From Gaoshiqia hydrogeniformans (GTDB taxonomy: Bacteria; Bacteroidota; Bacteroidia; Bacteroidales; Prolixibacteraceae), in NCBI RefSeq assembly GCF_049347105.1, contig NZ_CP186334.1, positions 1,736,001 to 1,800,000 of the forward strand: a DNA stretch of 64,000 nucleotides, written 5' to 3'. Below the pieces are notes generated by a model. It saw nothing but the letters and a program-made list of their open reading frames with translations. It was not told the DNA's origin and made no database searches. Below are positions 36,868-45,562 of the stretch, in pieces. Every line of letters starts with the position of its first letter. The first letter of the stretch is position 1. A program made the position numbers and the translations under genes.

Positions 36868-37947
36868 ATGAAAACAAAAGAAGTAATCACATTCAATCAG
36901 GAACGAGCTGAATTATTCTCGGAAAAATTATTAGGTTTTTTGAACGGCGGCACCTTGGCGCTGATGATCTCCATTGGGCATCGTACCGGGCTTTTTGATA
37001 CCATGCGGGAAATGAGACCGGCAGGATACCAGGAAATTGCGCGGAAAGCCGTTCTGAACGAACGTTACGTAAAAGAATGGCTGGGCGCCATGGTCACCGG
37101 CGGAGTGGTGGAATACGACGAAGTCTTGAATCTCTATTATTTGCCTGCCGAACATGCGGCATTTTTAACTCGCCCGGCCGGCGCCGGTAATATGGCCGTA
37201 TTCTCACAATATATCGGGGTACTGGGCGCTGTTGAAGACGATGTTGTTGATTGTTTTTATGACGGTGGAGGCGTCCCTTACGAGAAGTTTCACCGTTTTC
37301 ACGAAGTGATGGCCGAAGACAGCGGACAGTCGGTACTTTCATCGCTCTTTGAGCATATCCTGCCGCTGGCGCCGGGACTGAGTGAGAAACTGGAAGAAGG
37401 GATTTCGGTGCTCGATATCGGTTGCGGCAGCGGACGTGCCATGAATCTGCTGGCCGAAGCTTTTCCGAAAAGTACTTTCACCGGGCTCGACCTTTGTGAA
37501 GAACCCATCCTCCGGGCCAGGAACGAAGCCAACCTGAAAGGCAATACCAACATTTGGTTCGACCAGGCCGATCTTACTTACTATGAACCCGATATCCGCT
37601 ACGATCTGATCACGGCCTTTGACGCCATACACGACCAGGCCCGCCCCGACAAGGTGCTTTCAACGGTTTACAAGGCGCTCAAAGCCGACGGACTTTTTCT
37701 GATGCAGGACATCGATGCCTCATCGCACCTGCATAAAAATTCGGAACATCCGATCGGAGCCTTGTTATATTCCATCTCCACCATGCACTGCATGACCGTC
37801 TCGCTTGCCCAGGGAGGCATGGGACTGGGAACCATGTGGGGAGTCGAAACAGCAGAGAACATGTTAAAAGAAGCCGGTTTCAAAAAGATTGAGATCAAAC
37901 GGTTGAAGCACGACATTCAAAATTGCTATTACCTGGTGAGGAAATAA
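36868..37947 (+). CDS. Class I SAM-dependent methyltransferase with N-terminal winged helix
   Basis: 359 aa. The N-terminal region (about 20-95) is a winged-helix dimerisation domain like those of O-methyltransferases (MISIGHRTGLFDTM, NERYVKEWLGAMVTGGVV). The Rossmann methyltransferase core begins with motif I VLDIGCGSGRAMNLLAE (about 173-189), then FTGLDLCEEPI and DLITAFDAIHD. It is similar to the Rv2258c-type group of unknown substrate. It sits 58 bp after the APC permease on the same strand, so possibly an operon with the ECF sigma factor. Confidence 0.85.
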   Translation: MKTKEVITFNQERAELFSEKLLGFLNGGTLALMISIGHRTGLFDTMREMRPAGYQEIARKAVLNERYVKEWLGAMVTGGVVEYDEVLNLYYLPAEHAAFLTRPAGAGNMAVFSQYIGVLGAVEDDVVDCFYDGGGVPYEKFHRFHEVMAEDSGQSVLSSLFEHILPLAPGLSEKLEEGISVLDIGCGSGRAMNLLAEAFPKSTFTGLDLCEEPILRARNEANLKGNTNIWFDQADLTYYEPDIRYDLITAFDAIHDQARPDKVLSTVYKALKADGLFLMQDIDASSHLHKNSEHPIGALLYSISTMHCMTVSLAQGGMGLGTMWGVETAENMLKEAGFKKIEIKRLKHDIQNCYYLVRK

Positions 37948-38069
37948 TCGCTGTTTTTTACCTGAATATCATCATCTTCCAACGAATCAAAAGTCGCCCC
38001 TTCATCGGGGGTTGATTTTTGATTTCTTTTTTTTACATGAGCAGCGATTATCAAATCCGTGCTCAATCT

Positions 38070-39275
38070 CTACTCGTTTGCCAGGCTTTTTACGGGGTAC
38101 CAGGCAGCCAGAAAACCGATCCCCAGCACAATCAGGAAGGTCGCCAGTACATCAACAAGTTGTAGCTGTACCGGGTAAGCCGAAATGGCAAATGAGCCGT
38201 CTCCGGGTAATTTCAGCAACTCAAAATTCTTTTGCGCCCAAACCAGGACAACACCGAGGATTAGCCCGCTGATGGCGCCCGAGATGGAAATCAGCCAACC
38301 TTCAAACAGAAAGATCATCCGGATTAACCGGCGATTGGCGCCCATGCTTCCCAGGATATGGATATCATTCTTTTTGTCAATAATGATCATGGTTAGCGAA
38401 CCGAGCAGGTTGAATGAAGCGATCACCAGAATAAAACTCAGGATTAAAAAACTGCTCCATTTCTCCGAACGCATCACCCGGTATAAAAATTCGTGCTGCT
38501 CTACACGGTCCTGCACCAAATAACGTTCACCCAACAGTTCCTTTACCTGGTTTTTTACCTGTTTGATATCGGCGCCGTCAGTTAATTTTAATTCAAGCGA
38601 TGTCACTCTTCCTTCCATCTCGAATACCGTACGGGCAAATCGGATGGGAACCAGGATATACATGTTATCAATTTCCTGCTGTACCGAAAAAATACCGGTT
38701 GGGAACAGGTATCCGTGGTTAAGCGCGCTTTCCATGTTAAGCTGATTCCGGTTTTCCTTTTTGGGGTAATAGATATGAACCGGATCGACAAAGGTCAGTC
38801 CCACCGACAAATCATAAGCAACCCCCTGCCCGATAACAGTAAACGGGCGGTCGTCCTGTTCGAGCAGGAAACGCCCTTCGGTCAGCATGGTATCGAGACC
38901 TGAAAACGAGTTGTAATTTGTTGCCACCCCTTTTACCACCGCATACTTTTGGCGATCGTCGTACTGGAGCAGGGCATTGTCTTCTACGACCTCCATGATA
39001 GCAGCGATGCCTTCCATCTGATACAGACCTGCCAGTCCGGCTTCATCAGGCGAGAAGTTTTTGCCTTCCACCACCGTGATCTTCAAATCGGGATCGAAAC
39101 TGGAAAGCAGGTCGCGAATAAAAAAATCAATGCCGTTGAAGGCCGAAAGGACCACAATCAGGGCCATCGTTCCCACGGCCACACCAACCACCGAGATGGC
39201 AGAGATCAGATTGATGATGTTGACTGATTTCTTTGAAACCAGGTATCGGCGCGCTATGTAAAATGCCAGTTTCAA
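38070..39275 (-). CDS. LolC/LolE-type ABC transporter permease
   Basis: 401 aa with a membrane helix near residues 23-45, a periplasmic MacB-like domain, and three helices in the C-terminal FtsX domain (FLILSFILVIASFNLLGSLTMII in part). The start FYIARRYLVSKKSVNIINLISAISVVGVAVG in outline is typical of lipoprotein-releasing LolE proteins, which extract lipoproteins from the inner membrane with the LolD ATPase. No ATPase gene is adjacent. The start codon directly abuts the methyltransferase stop codon. Confidence 0.9.
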   Translation of the reverse strand: MKLAFYIARRYLVSKKSVNIINLISAISVVGVAVGTMALIVVLSAFNGIDFFIRDLLSSFDPDLKITVVEGKNFSPDEAGLAGLYQMEGIAAIMEVVEDNALLQYDDRQKYAVVKGVATNYNSFSGLDTMLTEGRFLLEQDDRPFTVIGQGVAYDLSVGLTFVDPVHIYYPKKENRNQLNMESALNHGYLFPTGIFSVQQEIDNMYILVPIRFARTVFEMEGRVTSLELKLTDGADIKQVKNQVKELLGERYLVQDRVEQHEFLYRVMRSEKWSSFLILSFILVIASFNLLGSLTMIIIDKKNDIHILGSMGANRRLIRMIFLFEGWLISISGAISGLILGVVLVWAQKNFELLKLPGDGSFAISAYPVQLQLVDVLATFLIVLGIGFLAAWYPVKSLANE

Positions 39276-40091
39276 CTATTTCCAGGCTTTAACGATTAAT
39301 CCGGTGCCGGTGGCATGTTTGCCCTTCACATCCATATAATTCAAAAAGGCAGCCACCGGAAAAACAAACAGGTAATAAAACGGTAAAAGCGCGAAAAAAA
39401 GTTTGCTCAGCCCCAGCAACTGAATGGGGTATTTCATCGATAAGCGCCACGACAACTTACCGGGGGCGCCATAGGAATAACGTGCTTCCACCCTTGAAAA
39501 GCCGGCCGATCTTAGCTTATCTTCAATTTCGCCGAAGTTGTAGCCATCGCGCACATGCTCATCCACAAAACCATGAACACCTTCATCGGGATGATGGTCG
39601 TGCACATCCGATCCGCCCTGGTCAGAAGGCGTTGATATGAGTAAGATTCCGCCGGTTTTCAGCGATTGGTGAAAATTTTTAAACACCAACACATCTTCCT
39701 CAATGTGTTCCATCACGTCAATCGAGAGGATGAGGCTGAATTTATCGGCCTGTACAAAACGGGTCAGGTCGGCTACTTCGAACCGGACCCGCTTTGCCCG
39801 GTTAATTTGTCCGAAAAACCGGTTGCAATCGGCAATTTGTTCTTCTTTTACATCAACCGCCAAAATCGTTGCTCCCGGGAACATCCGGCTCATCCGGTAC
39901 GAGTACTGTCCAAAGCCCGAACCGGCATCGAGGATCGCAAAGTTTTCGGGAAACTCCGCTTTTTTCAGCTCTTTCCGCACATGCCAGGCGCGCAGCAAAA
40001 GCAAATCGAGCAAGCGGTAGAACAGTTTTCTCAGGGCGGGAGTTTGGTTGAAAACCTGACCCAGCGTATGTTTAATCGGATCGTACTGCAT
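39276..40091 (-). CDS. Class I SAM-dependent methyltransferase (UbiG-like)
   Basis: 271 aa. Motif I is FAILDAGSGFGQYSYRMSRMF (residues about 49-69, in part), then ATILAVDVKEEQI and LILSIDVMEHIEEDVLVF. A hydrophobic segment near the C terminus (LFFALLPFYYLFVFPVAAFL) suggests membrane association. Substrate unknown. It lies between rbfA and the LolE-type gene, with no gap to the latter. Confidence 0.83.
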   Translation of the reverse strand: MQYDPIKHTLGQVFNQTPALRKLFYRLLDLLLLRAWHVRKELKKAEFPENFAILDAGSGFGQYSYRMSRMFPGATILAVDVKEEQIADCNRFFGQINRAKRVRFEVADLTRFVQADKFSLILSIDVMEHIEEDVLVFKNFHQSLKTGGILLISTPSDQGGSDVHDHHPDEGVHGFVDEHVRDGYNFGEIEDKLRSAGFSRVEARYSYGAPGKLSWRLSMKYPIQLLGLSKLFFALLPFYYLFVFPVAAFLNYMDVKGKHATGTGLIVKAWK

Positions 40092-40139
40092 ATGTTTAGT
40101 TCTCAGTGACAGTCTTCAGTCGCCAGTTTCGTCGACTTT

Positions 40140-40478
40140 TTATGATTTCAGCAAATCGTCAATGTGGTCAATATAATCGAGACTGTCGTCGATGTAAAAC
40201 TCCAGTTCGGGGACCACCCGGAGTTGTTTTCCGACCCTTCGTCCAAGGATCCCCCTGATTTTTGGGTTGGCAATGCGAATTTGCTTCAATACTTCACGGG
40301 CATTTTCAGTTGGGAAGATGCTGATATACGACCGGGCTAACGACAGGTCGGGGCTGATACGCACCACCGTTACGCTGATGATTTTTCCCATAAACAGGGT
40401 ACGGCTTTCCTTTTGAAAAATGTCAGCCAGTTCTTTTTGCAACAGCCGGCTTATTTTTTGTTGACGGGTTGATTCCAT
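40140..40478 (-). CDS. rbfA: 30S ribosome-binding factor RbfA
   Basis: 112 aa from the ATG giving MESTRQQKISRLLQKELADIF; the longer frame adds 11 residues without family support. KH-fold protein that binds the 30S subunit and helps 16S rRNA 5'-end maturation. Signature segments: VTVVRISPDLSLARSYISIFP in part and ELEFYIDDSLDYIDHIDDLL in part. First gene of an rbfA-methyltransferase-LolE run, an order common in Bacteroidota. Confidence 0.94.
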   Translation of the reverse strand: MESTRQQKISRLLQKELADIFQKESRTLFMGKIISVTVVRISPDLSLARSYISIFPTENAREVLKQIRIANPKIRGILGRRVGKQLRVVPELEFYIDDSLDYIDHIDDLLKS

Positions 40479-40579
40479 GTTCTTCTGATTTTCCGGGCTA
40501 AAGTTAATCAAAAATACGGGACGGAACGGTTCGAATTGTTTTGGGATGAAAAGATTAAAACCTGATCGGGACAGCGTGA

Positions 40580-40624
40580 AACAGAAACAGAAGCCCCGGA
40601 CGATGCCGAAACTTCTGCTCTGTT
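40580..40624 (-). terminator. Imperfect terminator after trpB2
   Basis: Long imperfect stem pairs AACAGAAACAGAAGCCCCGG with a segment whose complement is AACAGAGCAGAAGTTTCGG; the loop is short. It lies 25 bp after the trpB2 stop. The T tract on the minus strand is interrupted, so activity is uncertain. Confidence 0.45.
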
Positions 40625-40648
40625 CTTACGGATAAGAAATTTTGCTGT

Positions 40649-42025
40649 TTATTTGGGAAGCGGATATCCTTGCAGTTTGCCCAGGTTTGCTTCAATTTCA
40701 TGCTCCGGGTATTCGTAGTCCGACAATTGGCCGGCCAAGTACTTGTCGTAGCCCACCAGATCCATCAGGCCGTGTCCTGAAAAGTTGAACAAGATCACTT
40801 TTTCCTTACCCTCTTCCTTGGCTTTTTTGGCTTCGCGGATGGTAGCGGCAATCGCATGGGTGGTTTCGGGAGCCGGAATAATGCCTTCGGTTTTGGCAAA
40901 CAAGAGGCCGGCCTCGAAACATTCGCTCTGGTGGATGGCTTGCGCCTCCATCAGTCCGTCGCGCAGGGCAGCGCTCACCAGCGGGGCCATACCATGATAA
41001 CGCAAGCCGCCGGCATGGATGGGCGCCGGGATAAAGTTATGTCCCAGACTGTGCATCGCCAGCAGCGGGGTCATCTGGGCCACATCGCCGTGGTCGTAAA
41101 TAAACGGCGCCTTGGTCAGGGTTGGGCACGAAAATGGTTCGGCGCCAATCACCTGGATGTCGGCCCCGTGAATTTTGTCGTACATAAACGGAAACGAGAG
41201 GCCGGCAAAGTTACTTCCGCCGCCGCAGCAACCAATCACCACGTCGGGTTTGGAAATACCAACCTTGGCCAATTGTTTTTTTGCCTCCAGCCCGATAATG
41301 GTTTGGTGCAGCATCACGTGATTCAATACCGATCCCAGCGAATAACGGGTTTGCCCGGTCGGGTCGGTCACGGCTGCCTCAACGGCCTCGGAAATCGCAA
41401 TTCCCAGAGATCCCGGCGTATCCGGGAATTGGGCCAAAATATCGCGTCCGGCCTGGGTTTCGGTACTTGGACTGGCCACACAGGTGCCGCCATAGGTCTG
41501 CATCATCATTTTGCGGAAAGGTTTCTGGTCGAAACTTACCCGCACCATAAACACTTTACACTCAATGCCGCCAATAATGGAACAGGCAAAAGACAAGGCT
41601 GAACCCCATTGCCCGGCGCCGGTTTCGGTGGTCAGCTTTTTGATGCCAAACTGCTTATTGTACCAGGCCTGGGGAACGGCTGTATTGGGTTTGTGGCTTC
41701 CGGCAGGCGACACGCCTTCGTTTTTATAATAAATCTTCGCAGGTGTCCCCAACGCTTCTTCGAGCTCGTAAGCCCGGATAAGCGGACTTGGGCGCCATTG
41801 AAACAAAATCTGACGAATTTCTTCAGGAATGTCAATCCAGCGTTGCTGGCTAACTTCCTGTTCAATCAGGTTCATCGGGAATACCGGGGCAAGCATTTCC
41901 GGGGTCACCGGAACTCCGCCCGGTCCAAGAGGCGGGTTTAACGGTGTTGGCAGGTCGGGAGCCAGGTTATACCATTGTTTCGGCATATCGGCTTCGTCCA
42001 AGTAAATTTTCTTTTGTCTGGTCAT
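40649..42025 (-). CDS. trpB2: TrpB2-type tryptophan synthase beta chain
   Basis: 458 aa PLP enzyme of the stand-alone TrpB2 group, longer than TrpB1 (about 400 aa). It makes tryptophan from indole and serine, possibly salvaging free indole. Lys of SHKPNTA binds PLP, the phosphate loop is GCCGGGSNF, and TrpB2-typical segments are ETGAGQWGSALSFA and SFDQKPFRKMMMQTYGG. No trpA or other trp gene is present here. It is divergent from trpS; its leader has a terminator-like hairpin and a short ORF, which suggests attenuation. Confidence 0.93.
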   Translation of the reverse strand: MTRQKKIYLDEADMPKQWYNLAPDLPTPLNPPLGPGGVPVTPEMLAPVFPMNLIEQEVSQQRWIDIPEEIRQILFQWRPSPLIRAYELEEALGTPAKIYYKNEGVSPAGSHKPNTAVPQAWYNKQFGIKKLTTETGAGQWGSALSFACSIIGGIECKVFMVRVSFDQKPFRKMMMQTYGGTCVASPSTETQAGRDILAQFPDTPGSLGIAISEAVEAAVTDPTGQTRYSLGSVLNHVMLHQTIIGLEAKKQLAKVGISKPDVVIGCCGGGSNFAGLSFPFMYDKIHGADIQVIGAEPFSCPTLTKAPFIYDHGDVAQMTPLLAMHSLGHNFIPAPIHAGGLRYHGMAPLVSAALRDGLMEAQAIHQSECFEAGLLFAKTEGIIPAPETTHAIAATIREAKKAKEEGKEKVILFNFSGHGLMDLVGYDKYLAGQLSDYEYPEHEIEANLGKLQGYPLPK

Positions 42026-42067
42026 AATTCAGTTCATTTATCAGTTTATAATTTGTTTGTATCGTCA

Positions 42068-42112
42068 TCCGGGAAAAAAATCAGGCCATGCTGCGTAAAC
42101 AACATGGCCTGA
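42068..42112 (-). promoter_or_regulatory. Terminator hairpin in trpB2 leader (putative attenuator)
   Basis: Perfect 10-bp stem TCAGGCCATG / CATGGCCTGA (42081-42112, 12-nt loop), followed on the minus strand by seven T residues. The only minus-strand gene downstream is trpB2 (ATG 43 bp later) and the only upstream gene, trpS, is on the other strand. So this terminator can only act on the trpB2 leader. Its loop holds GTTTACGC, complementary to an upstream leader segment at 42136-42143. Confidence 0.7.
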
Positions 42113-42118
42113 CTATCT

Positions 42119-42181
42119 TTATCCACCTGAAAATCGTTTACGCGGGCAATAATAAACTGCGCCACCACCAATTTCCTGCAT
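42119..42181 (-). CDS. Possible 20-codon leader peptide of trpB2
   Basis: ATG-to-TAA frame in the trpB2 leader encoding MQEIGGGAVYYCPRKRFSGG, with the stop codon 7 nt before the terminator stem. It overlaps the middle regulatory segment GCGTAAAC. It has no Trp codons; Tyr-Tyr-Cys is the only notable run. No Shine-Dalgarno is visible, which is normal here. It may be chance. Confidence 0.35.
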   Translation of the reverse strand: MQEIGGGAVYYCPRKRFSGG

Positions 42182-42227
42182 GTGAATTGAAAAGCGTCAT
42201 TCTGTTTCGTACTTAATTCGCGTAAAG
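42136..42227 (-). promoter_or_regulatory. Competing pairing segments in trpB2 leader
   Basis: On the minus strand, segment 1 (TTTACGCG, at 42219-42226) can pair with segment 2 (CGCGTAAA, at 42137-42144). Segment 2 (as GCGTAAAC) can instead pair with GTTTACGC in the terminator loop at 42093-42100. Three mutually exclusive 8-bp complements are the layout of an attenuation switch. Confidence 0.5.
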
Positions 42228-42539
42228 CTAAGTATTATTTTCGTAGCATTCAATCTAAAAAATAAACAAATTGACATTTTAAATTGATTCTTAATTGCAG
42301 TTTTTATCCGGTCGGGGCCTAATCTCAGTCGGTTTTGCCGGTTTAAAGCCCAATAAGCTAATCAGGACCTGGGTTTCAGTTCAATCCGGTCGGTCCGGGG
42401 AAATCTTTTTGCCCATTCATTCAAATAAATTTTTGTCTTTAAAGGAATCAGCTTACTTTTGCTGATCATTTCCTTCAACGAATAATCGGCTGACGGTTGC
42501 AGCGAAAGTTGAAGAAATTTAAACTGAAAATTGATACGG

Positions 42540-43541
42540 ATGAACAAAAAGACCGTTGTAAGTGGCATCAGGCCAACAGGATATTTGCATTTAGGAAATT
42601 ATTTCGGAGCAGTACGCAATTTCCTGCGTATGCAGGAAGATTATAATTGTTTCTTTTTTATTGCCGACATCCATTCGCTGACCACCCACCCCACGCCCGA
42701 AAACCTTCAGGCCGGCGTAAAACAGGTGTTAGCCGAGTACCTGGCCTGCGGTATCGATCCCGAAAAAGCCACCATTTTCATTCAAAGCGATGTTCCCGAA
42801 GTAATGGAGCTATACACCTTTCTGAATATGAATGCCTATTTGGGTGAGTTGGAACGAACCACCTCGTTTAAGGAAAAAGCCCGGAAAAATCCCGAAAACG
42901 TCAATGCCGGCTTGCTGACTTACCCGGTACTGATGGCTGCCGACATCATTATACACAAAGCCAATTTTGTACCGGTTGGAAAAGACCAGGAGCAAAATCT
43001 GGAAATGGCCCGCAAGTTTGCCAAACGGTTTAACCGGATGTACGGACATAAAGTATTCCCGACGCCTAAACCCTATACCTTTGAAGGAACCGACCTGATT
43101 AAGGTGCCTGGTTTGGATGGCAGCGGCAAAATGGGTAAATCTGAAGGAAACGCCATTAACCTTTACGACGATCCGAAAGAAATCAGAAAAAAGGTGATGC
43201 GCGCCGTGACCGATGCCGGCCCGACAGAAATGAATTCTGTGAAACCGGAACCCGTCCAAAACCTGTTTACCCTGATGAGCATTGTGTCGGCCCCGGAAAT
43301 CCTGCATCAGTTTGAAGACGCCTACGCGAATTGCAGCATCCGTTACGGCGACATGAAAAAACAACTGGCCGACGATATTATTGGCTACACCGCGCCAATC
43401 CGTGACCGCATTATCGGGATTTTAACCGATGATGTTTACCTGGCTAAAGTGGCCAAAATGGGGGCCGAGAAGGCCCGCGAATCAGCCGCGAAAACACTGG
43501 CGGAAGTTAAATCGATGATTGGTTTTAAACGTTTGTTTTAG
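42540..43541 (+). CDS. trpS: Tryptophanyl-tRNA synthetase
   Basis: 333 aa from ATG 42540 (MNKKTVVSGIRPTG); an in-frame TTG 9 bp upstream is not needed. Class I synthetase: the HIGH-like motif is PTGYLHLGNYFGA near the N terminus, and the KMSKS-like motif is KMGKSEGN (about residue 200). It activates Trp and charges tRNA-Trp. It stands alone, divergent from trpB2, so both genes of Trp use share one intergenic region. A clear terminator follows. Confidence 0.96.
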   Translation: MNKKTVVSGIRPTGYLHLGNYFGAVRNFLRMQEDYNCFFFIADIHSLTTHPTPENLQAGVKQVLAEYLACGIDPEKATIFIQSDVPEVMELYTFLNMNAYLGELERTTSFKEKARKNPENVNAGLLTYPVLMAADIIIHKANFVPVGKDQEQNLEMARKFAKRFNRMYGHKVFPTPKPYTFEGTDLIKVPGLDGSGKMGKSEGNAINLYDDPKEIRKKVMRAVTDAGPTEMNSVKPEPVQNLFTLMSIVSAPEILHQFEDAYANCSIRYGDMKKQLADDIIGYTAPIRDRIIGILTDDVYLAKVAKMGAEKARESAAKTLAEVKSMIGFKRLF

Positions 43542-43576
43542 ACAAGGAGTTCCTGCAAAAAATGAATCATATTCCA

Positions 43577-43604
43577 GGCCGGGCATGTTGTCCGGCTTTT
43601 TTTT
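43577..43604 (+). terminator. Terminator of trpS
   Basis: Stem GCCGG / CCGGC (43578-43596) with a 9-nt loop and eight T residues. The T run directly abuts the first, decayed CRISPR repeat. Confidence 0.85.
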
Positions 43605-43641
43605 GCCTTCAAATTGCAGCTTTAACACGTTCTGTTACAAC
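43603..43641 (+). repeat. Decayed terminal CRISPR repeat
   Basis: About 39 bp matching repeat positions 9-47 with several changes, including CAGC where intact repeats have TATC. It is separated from the first intact repeat by exactly 30 bp, so that stretch counts as a spacer. Terminal decay usually marks the old, leader-distal end. Confidence 0.85.
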
Positions 43642-43671
43642 CGAATACGTCAGTTTTCGCAAAATCAAGAA

Positions 43672-45103
43672 GTTGTGAATTGCTTTCAAATTGTATCTTT
43701 AACGAGTTCTGTGACAACCCGCCTAATATCATACGAGTTTCTTACTTTGTTGTGAATTGCTTTCAAATTGTATCTTTAACGAGTTCTGTGACAACATTCT
43801 TTTCCTGCTTAATTTTTTCCCTATGGTTGTGAATTGCTTTCAAATTGTATCTTTAACGAGTTCTGTGACAACCAAGATGACGTTGGATGCGGATCAGTTT
43901 CAGTTGTGAATTGCTTTCAAATTGTATCTTTAACGAGTTCTGTGACAACTTCATTGGGACGGGTTTGTATATGATTCTTGTTGTGAATTGCTTTCAAATT
44001 GTATCTTTAACGAGTTCTGTGACAACTGCATTTTGAATTATCACCGGGTCTGGCTGTTGTGAATTGCTTTCAAATTGTATCTTTAACGAGTTCTGTGACA
44101 ACCGTCAAACTCGACAGACCGTCCCTGATAGTGTTGTGAATTGCTTTCAAATTGTATCTTTAACGAGTTCTGTGACAACTATTTGTTTTGTATCTTATTG
44201 ATGAAGTAAGTTGTGAATTGCTTTCAAATTGTATCTTTAACGAGTTCTGTGACAACTTACATGCGGCACACAGAGATCCGATTCAGGTTGTGAATTGCTT
44301 TCAAATTGTATCTTTAACGAGTTCTGTGACAACCGAATATCAGATTTGTAGCCGGTGTAATTAGTTGTGAATTGCTTTCAAATTGTATCTTTAACGAGTT
44401 CTGTGACAACAGTAGCCCTCGAAAAGTACATGTTAATATAGTTGTGAATTGCTTTCAAATTGTATCTTTAACGAGTTCTGTGACAACGTAGGCCGCCGAC
44501 TGCAAAAGCGCACCGGCGTTGTGAATTGCTTTCAAATTGTATCTTTAACGAGTTCTGTGACAACAATTACTTGCAAATGGTAAGCGTAAAGAAGGTTGTG
44601 AATTGCTTTCAAATTGTATCTTTAACGAGTTCTGTGACAACATTACTCCTTCGTTATAATCCGATATCGCTGTTGTGAATTGCTTTCAAATTGTATCTTT
44701 AACGAGTTCTGTGACAACAAACCGCAGGCCCGTTAGCAGTAACCTTATGTTGTGAATTGCTTTCAAATTGTATCTTTAACGAGTTCTGTGACAACATCTC
44801 AACTCCATGTTCGTGAGGCGACCGGGTTGTGAATTGCTTTCAAATTGTATCTTTAACGAGTTCTGTGACAACAGAACAGGAACATCACCGCTCAATAGAT
44901 CAGTTGTGAATTGCTTTCAAATTGTATCTTTAACGAGTTCTGTGACAACAAAGTCACGGTCAACGTATCCACGTTCGGAGTTGTGAATTGCTTTCAAATT
45001 GTATCTTTAACGAGTTCTGTGACAACGGAGGTAATTACGCAGCGCCGCATTGCAGTGTTGTGAATTGCTTTCAAATTGTATCTTTAACGAGTTCTGTGAC
45101 AAC
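43672..45103 (+). CRISPR. Type II-C CRISPR array, 19 intact 47-bp repeats
   Basis: Nineteen identical 47-bp repeats start at 43672 and recur every 77 bp (one spacer of 29 bp at 44027, the rest 30 bp). There are 18 internal spacers plus one before the first intact repeat. Repeats begin GTTGTGAATTGCTTTCAAAT and end GTTCTGTGACAAC, with inverted GTTGT/ACAAC ends. The tracrRNA anti-repeat pairs with the 5' part of the plus-strand repeat, so crRNAs read along the plus strand, toward cas2. Each repeat holds TATCTTTA at positions 23-30. No spacer obviously matches this window. Confidence 0.99.
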
Positions 45104-45156
45104 GTATGCTGTGTAAAATCCTCAGGATCAAAAGACTGTAAGGGTTGACAGAAACC

Positions 45157-45187
45157 AAAAAAGCGGGGCAAAGTTCCCGCTTTTTTG
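45157..45187. terminator. Bidirectional terminator between CRISPR array and cas2
   Basis: Perfect 11-bp stem AAAAAAGCGGG / CCCGCTTTTTT with an 8-nt loop; T runs on both strands. It would stop the plus-strand array transcript and the minus-strand cas operon. The 53 bp between the last repeat and this stem is the only candidate for an adaptation leader on this side. Confidence 0.85.
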
Positions 45188-45211
45188 TATAGTACGAATG
45201 TTTTTTGAACC

Positions 45212-45553
45212 CTAAAATAATTCGAGTTGCTGGACGGTGGCCGGTTTTTCTTCAGGTTTGCGGCTGTAATATAATTCCATCATCCCAAATTGTTTGTCGG
45301 TGATCTTCAAAATCCCGACATGTCCGTATTCCGGAAGCATATTTTTCACCCGTTTGATGTGTACCTCGGCATTCTCGCGGCTCGGGCAGTTTCGCATGTA
45401 AATCGAAAACTGGAACATCGTAAATCCGTCCTTCACCAGTTCTTTACGAAATGCAGCGGCTACTTTCCGTTGCTTTTTTGTTTCAACCGGTATATCAAAG
45501 AAAACCAATACCCACATACAACGATACTCATTTAAAGCCTCAAAAGAAGACAT
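45212..45553 (-). CDS. cas2: CRISPR-associated endonuclease Cas2
   Basis: 113 aa, ferredoxin-like fold. The first strand WVLVFFDIPVE carries the conserved Asp (D20). Type II Cas2 form: MFQFSIYMRNC and the basic segment HIKRVKNMLPEYG. With Cas1 it forms the complex that inserts new spacers. Last gene of the cas operon, 9 bp after cas1, with its stop 24 bp from the bidirectional terminator. Confidence 0.97.
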   Translation of the reverse strand: MSSFEALNEYRCMWVLVFFDIPVETKKQRKVAAAFRKELVKDGFTMFQFSIYMRNCPSRENAEVHIKRVKNMLPEYGHVGILKITDKQFGMMELYYSRKPEEKPATVQQLELF

Positions 45554-45562
45554 ACTGAAAAC

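Noticed and set aside
42362..42568. 68-aa minus-strand frame overlapping the trpS start
   Set aside because: It covers the trpS start codon and promoter region, and nothing supports translation; it could be a chance frame, though its C-terminal half looks protein-like.
43719..45056. Possible self-targeting spacers
   Set aside because: I compared spacers by eye with genes in the window and saw no convincing match; a computed search of the whole genome and phages is needed to decide.
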